NCBI GenBank assembly: GCA_902496375.1
Contig: CABVAS010000088.1
Location: 1-6,667 of the forward strand
Reading direction: 5' to 3'
Length of the DNA: 6,667 nucleotides
DNA from: an uncultured Collinsella sp.
GTDB lineage: Bacteria; Actinomycetota; Coriobacteriia; Coriobacteriales; Coriobacteriaceae
In this document: positions 6,406 through 6,667 of the stretch, piece by piece
Position numbering within the stretch: the stretch's first letter is position 1
Layout of the letters: the number at the start of each line of letters is the position of its first letter
Notes under the pieces: model-generated
What the model was told of the DNA's origin: nothing
The model's input: only the letters and a program-made list of their open reading frames with translations
Databases searched by the model: none
Translations under genes and position numbers: made by a program

Positions 6406-6667
6406 GGGGTTGGTATTTCTTGAACGACTGCGGGCATGTGTCAGACTGCCTCGGCCCTCCGGGGGGTGCCCAGGCAGGTCACCGTGTGGCTGGGGAGGAA
6501 ATTATGCAGGAGCTCAGAGAGACGACGTCTCTACTCGTGAATAATGTTATCGGGGGGGGTGTCCCAGCAGGGAACTTCCTGGTGGACATCGGCCGCGCGA
6601 GCGGTGGTCCGTCATGTCTTATGACCGTCGTCGCGGGCTGCGCCCGGTCTCGCCATATGCGATTGTT
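6393..6667 (+). ncRNA. Candidate structured non-coding RNA or long structured leader, running off the window
   Basis: Downstream of the TATAAT box there is no gene in the style of the neighbours, but local hairpins follow one another to the window edge. The largest spans 6444-6480 (CTGCCT 6446-6451 with AGGCAG 6472-6477, and more pairing inside). Then come AGAGAC-GAC-GTCTCT (6518-6532), TCCC-AGCA-GGGA (6562-6573), CCGC-GCGA-GCGG with a GNRA-type loop (6590-6601), GTCAT-N5-ATGAC (6611-6625), CGGGC-TGC-GCCCG (6634-6646) and TCGC-N5-GCGA (6649-6661). Short stems arise by chance in GC-rich DNA, so it is the number and regular spacing that I weigh. It is not tmRNA, 6S RNA or RNase P RNA by any signature I know. 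Large structured RNAs such as the raiA motif occur in Actinomycetota, but I cannot assign a family from memory. The competing reading is a protein-coding leader plus the ORF at 6504. Confidence 0.4.
6504..6667 (+). CDS. Possible short or partial ORF with a strong Shine-Dalgarno site, open at the window edge
   Basis: The ATG at 6504 follows GGGGAGG (6492-6498) with 5 nt spacing, one of the best ribosome-binding sites in the window. The frame stays open for 54 codons to the edge. The peptide begins MQELRETTSLLVNNVIGGG and continues with a moderately hydrophobic stretch containing two Cys (SCLMTVVAGC). I do not recognise it. Codons AGA, CTA, AAT, AAT and GGG early in the frame are unlike the neighbouring genes, and eight consecutive G (6552-6559) fall in codons 16-19. 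Those points argue against an ordinary gene. A second possible start, the ATG at 6614 in another frame (MSYDRRRGLRPVSPYAIV, with GGTGG 6 nt upstream), is also open to the edge. The whole stretch may instead be non-coding RNA. Confidence 0.22.
   Translation, partial: MQELRETTSLLVNNVIGGGVPAGNFLVDIGRASGGPSCLMTVVAGCARSRHMRL

Noticed and set aside
5592..6437. Minus-strand open frame of 281 codons opposite the M20 gene
   Set aside because: It reads through the catalytic region of a clear metallopeptidase and shows only antisense-like composition.
6441..6667. RNase P RNA, tmRNA or 6S RNA in the tail
   Set aside because: GGGGAGGAAA at 6492-6501 recalls the start of the conserved RNase P segment, but the following bases do not continue it; no tmRNA ends or 6S-type long rod are visible.
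1..6667. CRISPR arrays, tRNA or rRNA genes, insertion sequences, prophage genes
   Set aside because: No regularly spaced repeats, tRNA cloverleaf, terminal inverted repeats or transposase/integrase motifs were found on either strand.

Overview
The window reads as chromosome from a high-GC Gram-positive bacterium. G/C-ending codons dominate, Shine-Dalgarno sites are strong (GGAGG-type), and a lipoprotein substrate-binding protein anchors the ABC transporter. My best guess is a gut Coriobacteriia of the Collinsella type, inferred from style and gene content and not from a marker gene. All recognised genes lie on the + strand.

Layout. (1) 1-656: the 3' part of an unrecognised single-pass membrane protein with a C-terminal beta-rich extracytoplasmic domain; its start is probably off the window. 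(2) 736-1629: a LacX-type aldose 1-epimerase with its own Shine-Dalgarno site and a possible extended -10 promoter, followed by a perfect hairpin (1634-1657) and a good intrinsic terminator (1701-1742). (3) 1910-4802: a compact polar amino acid ABC importer operon, made of a lipoprotein binding protein, a permease with about 140 extra N-terminal residues, and an ATPase; the gaps are 9 and 22 nt. (4) 4875-6302: an M20 metallopeptidase of the carboxypeptidase S/PM20D1 type, 72 nt behind the ATPase across a strong GC hairpin with no U-tract. (5) 6303-6667: no gene in the style of its neighbours. It holds a short AT-rich stretch with a perfect TATAAT, followed by a GC-rich, hairpin-dense tract to the window edge.

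How the genes may work together: the importer captures an amino acid or a small derivative, and the M20 enzyme could release amino acids in the cytoplasm from dipeptides or N-acyl conjugates. The epimerase equilibrates sugar anomers and is separated from the importer by a terminator.

The part most likely to be new is the tail at about 6393-6667. It has a strong -10, a chain of local hairpins, an eight-G tract, and an ATG with an excellent Shine-Dalgarno site whose codons do not resemble the local genes. I lean towards a structured non-coding RNA or long structured leader. A short, possibly phase-variable ORF is the alternative. The window ends before this can be settled.
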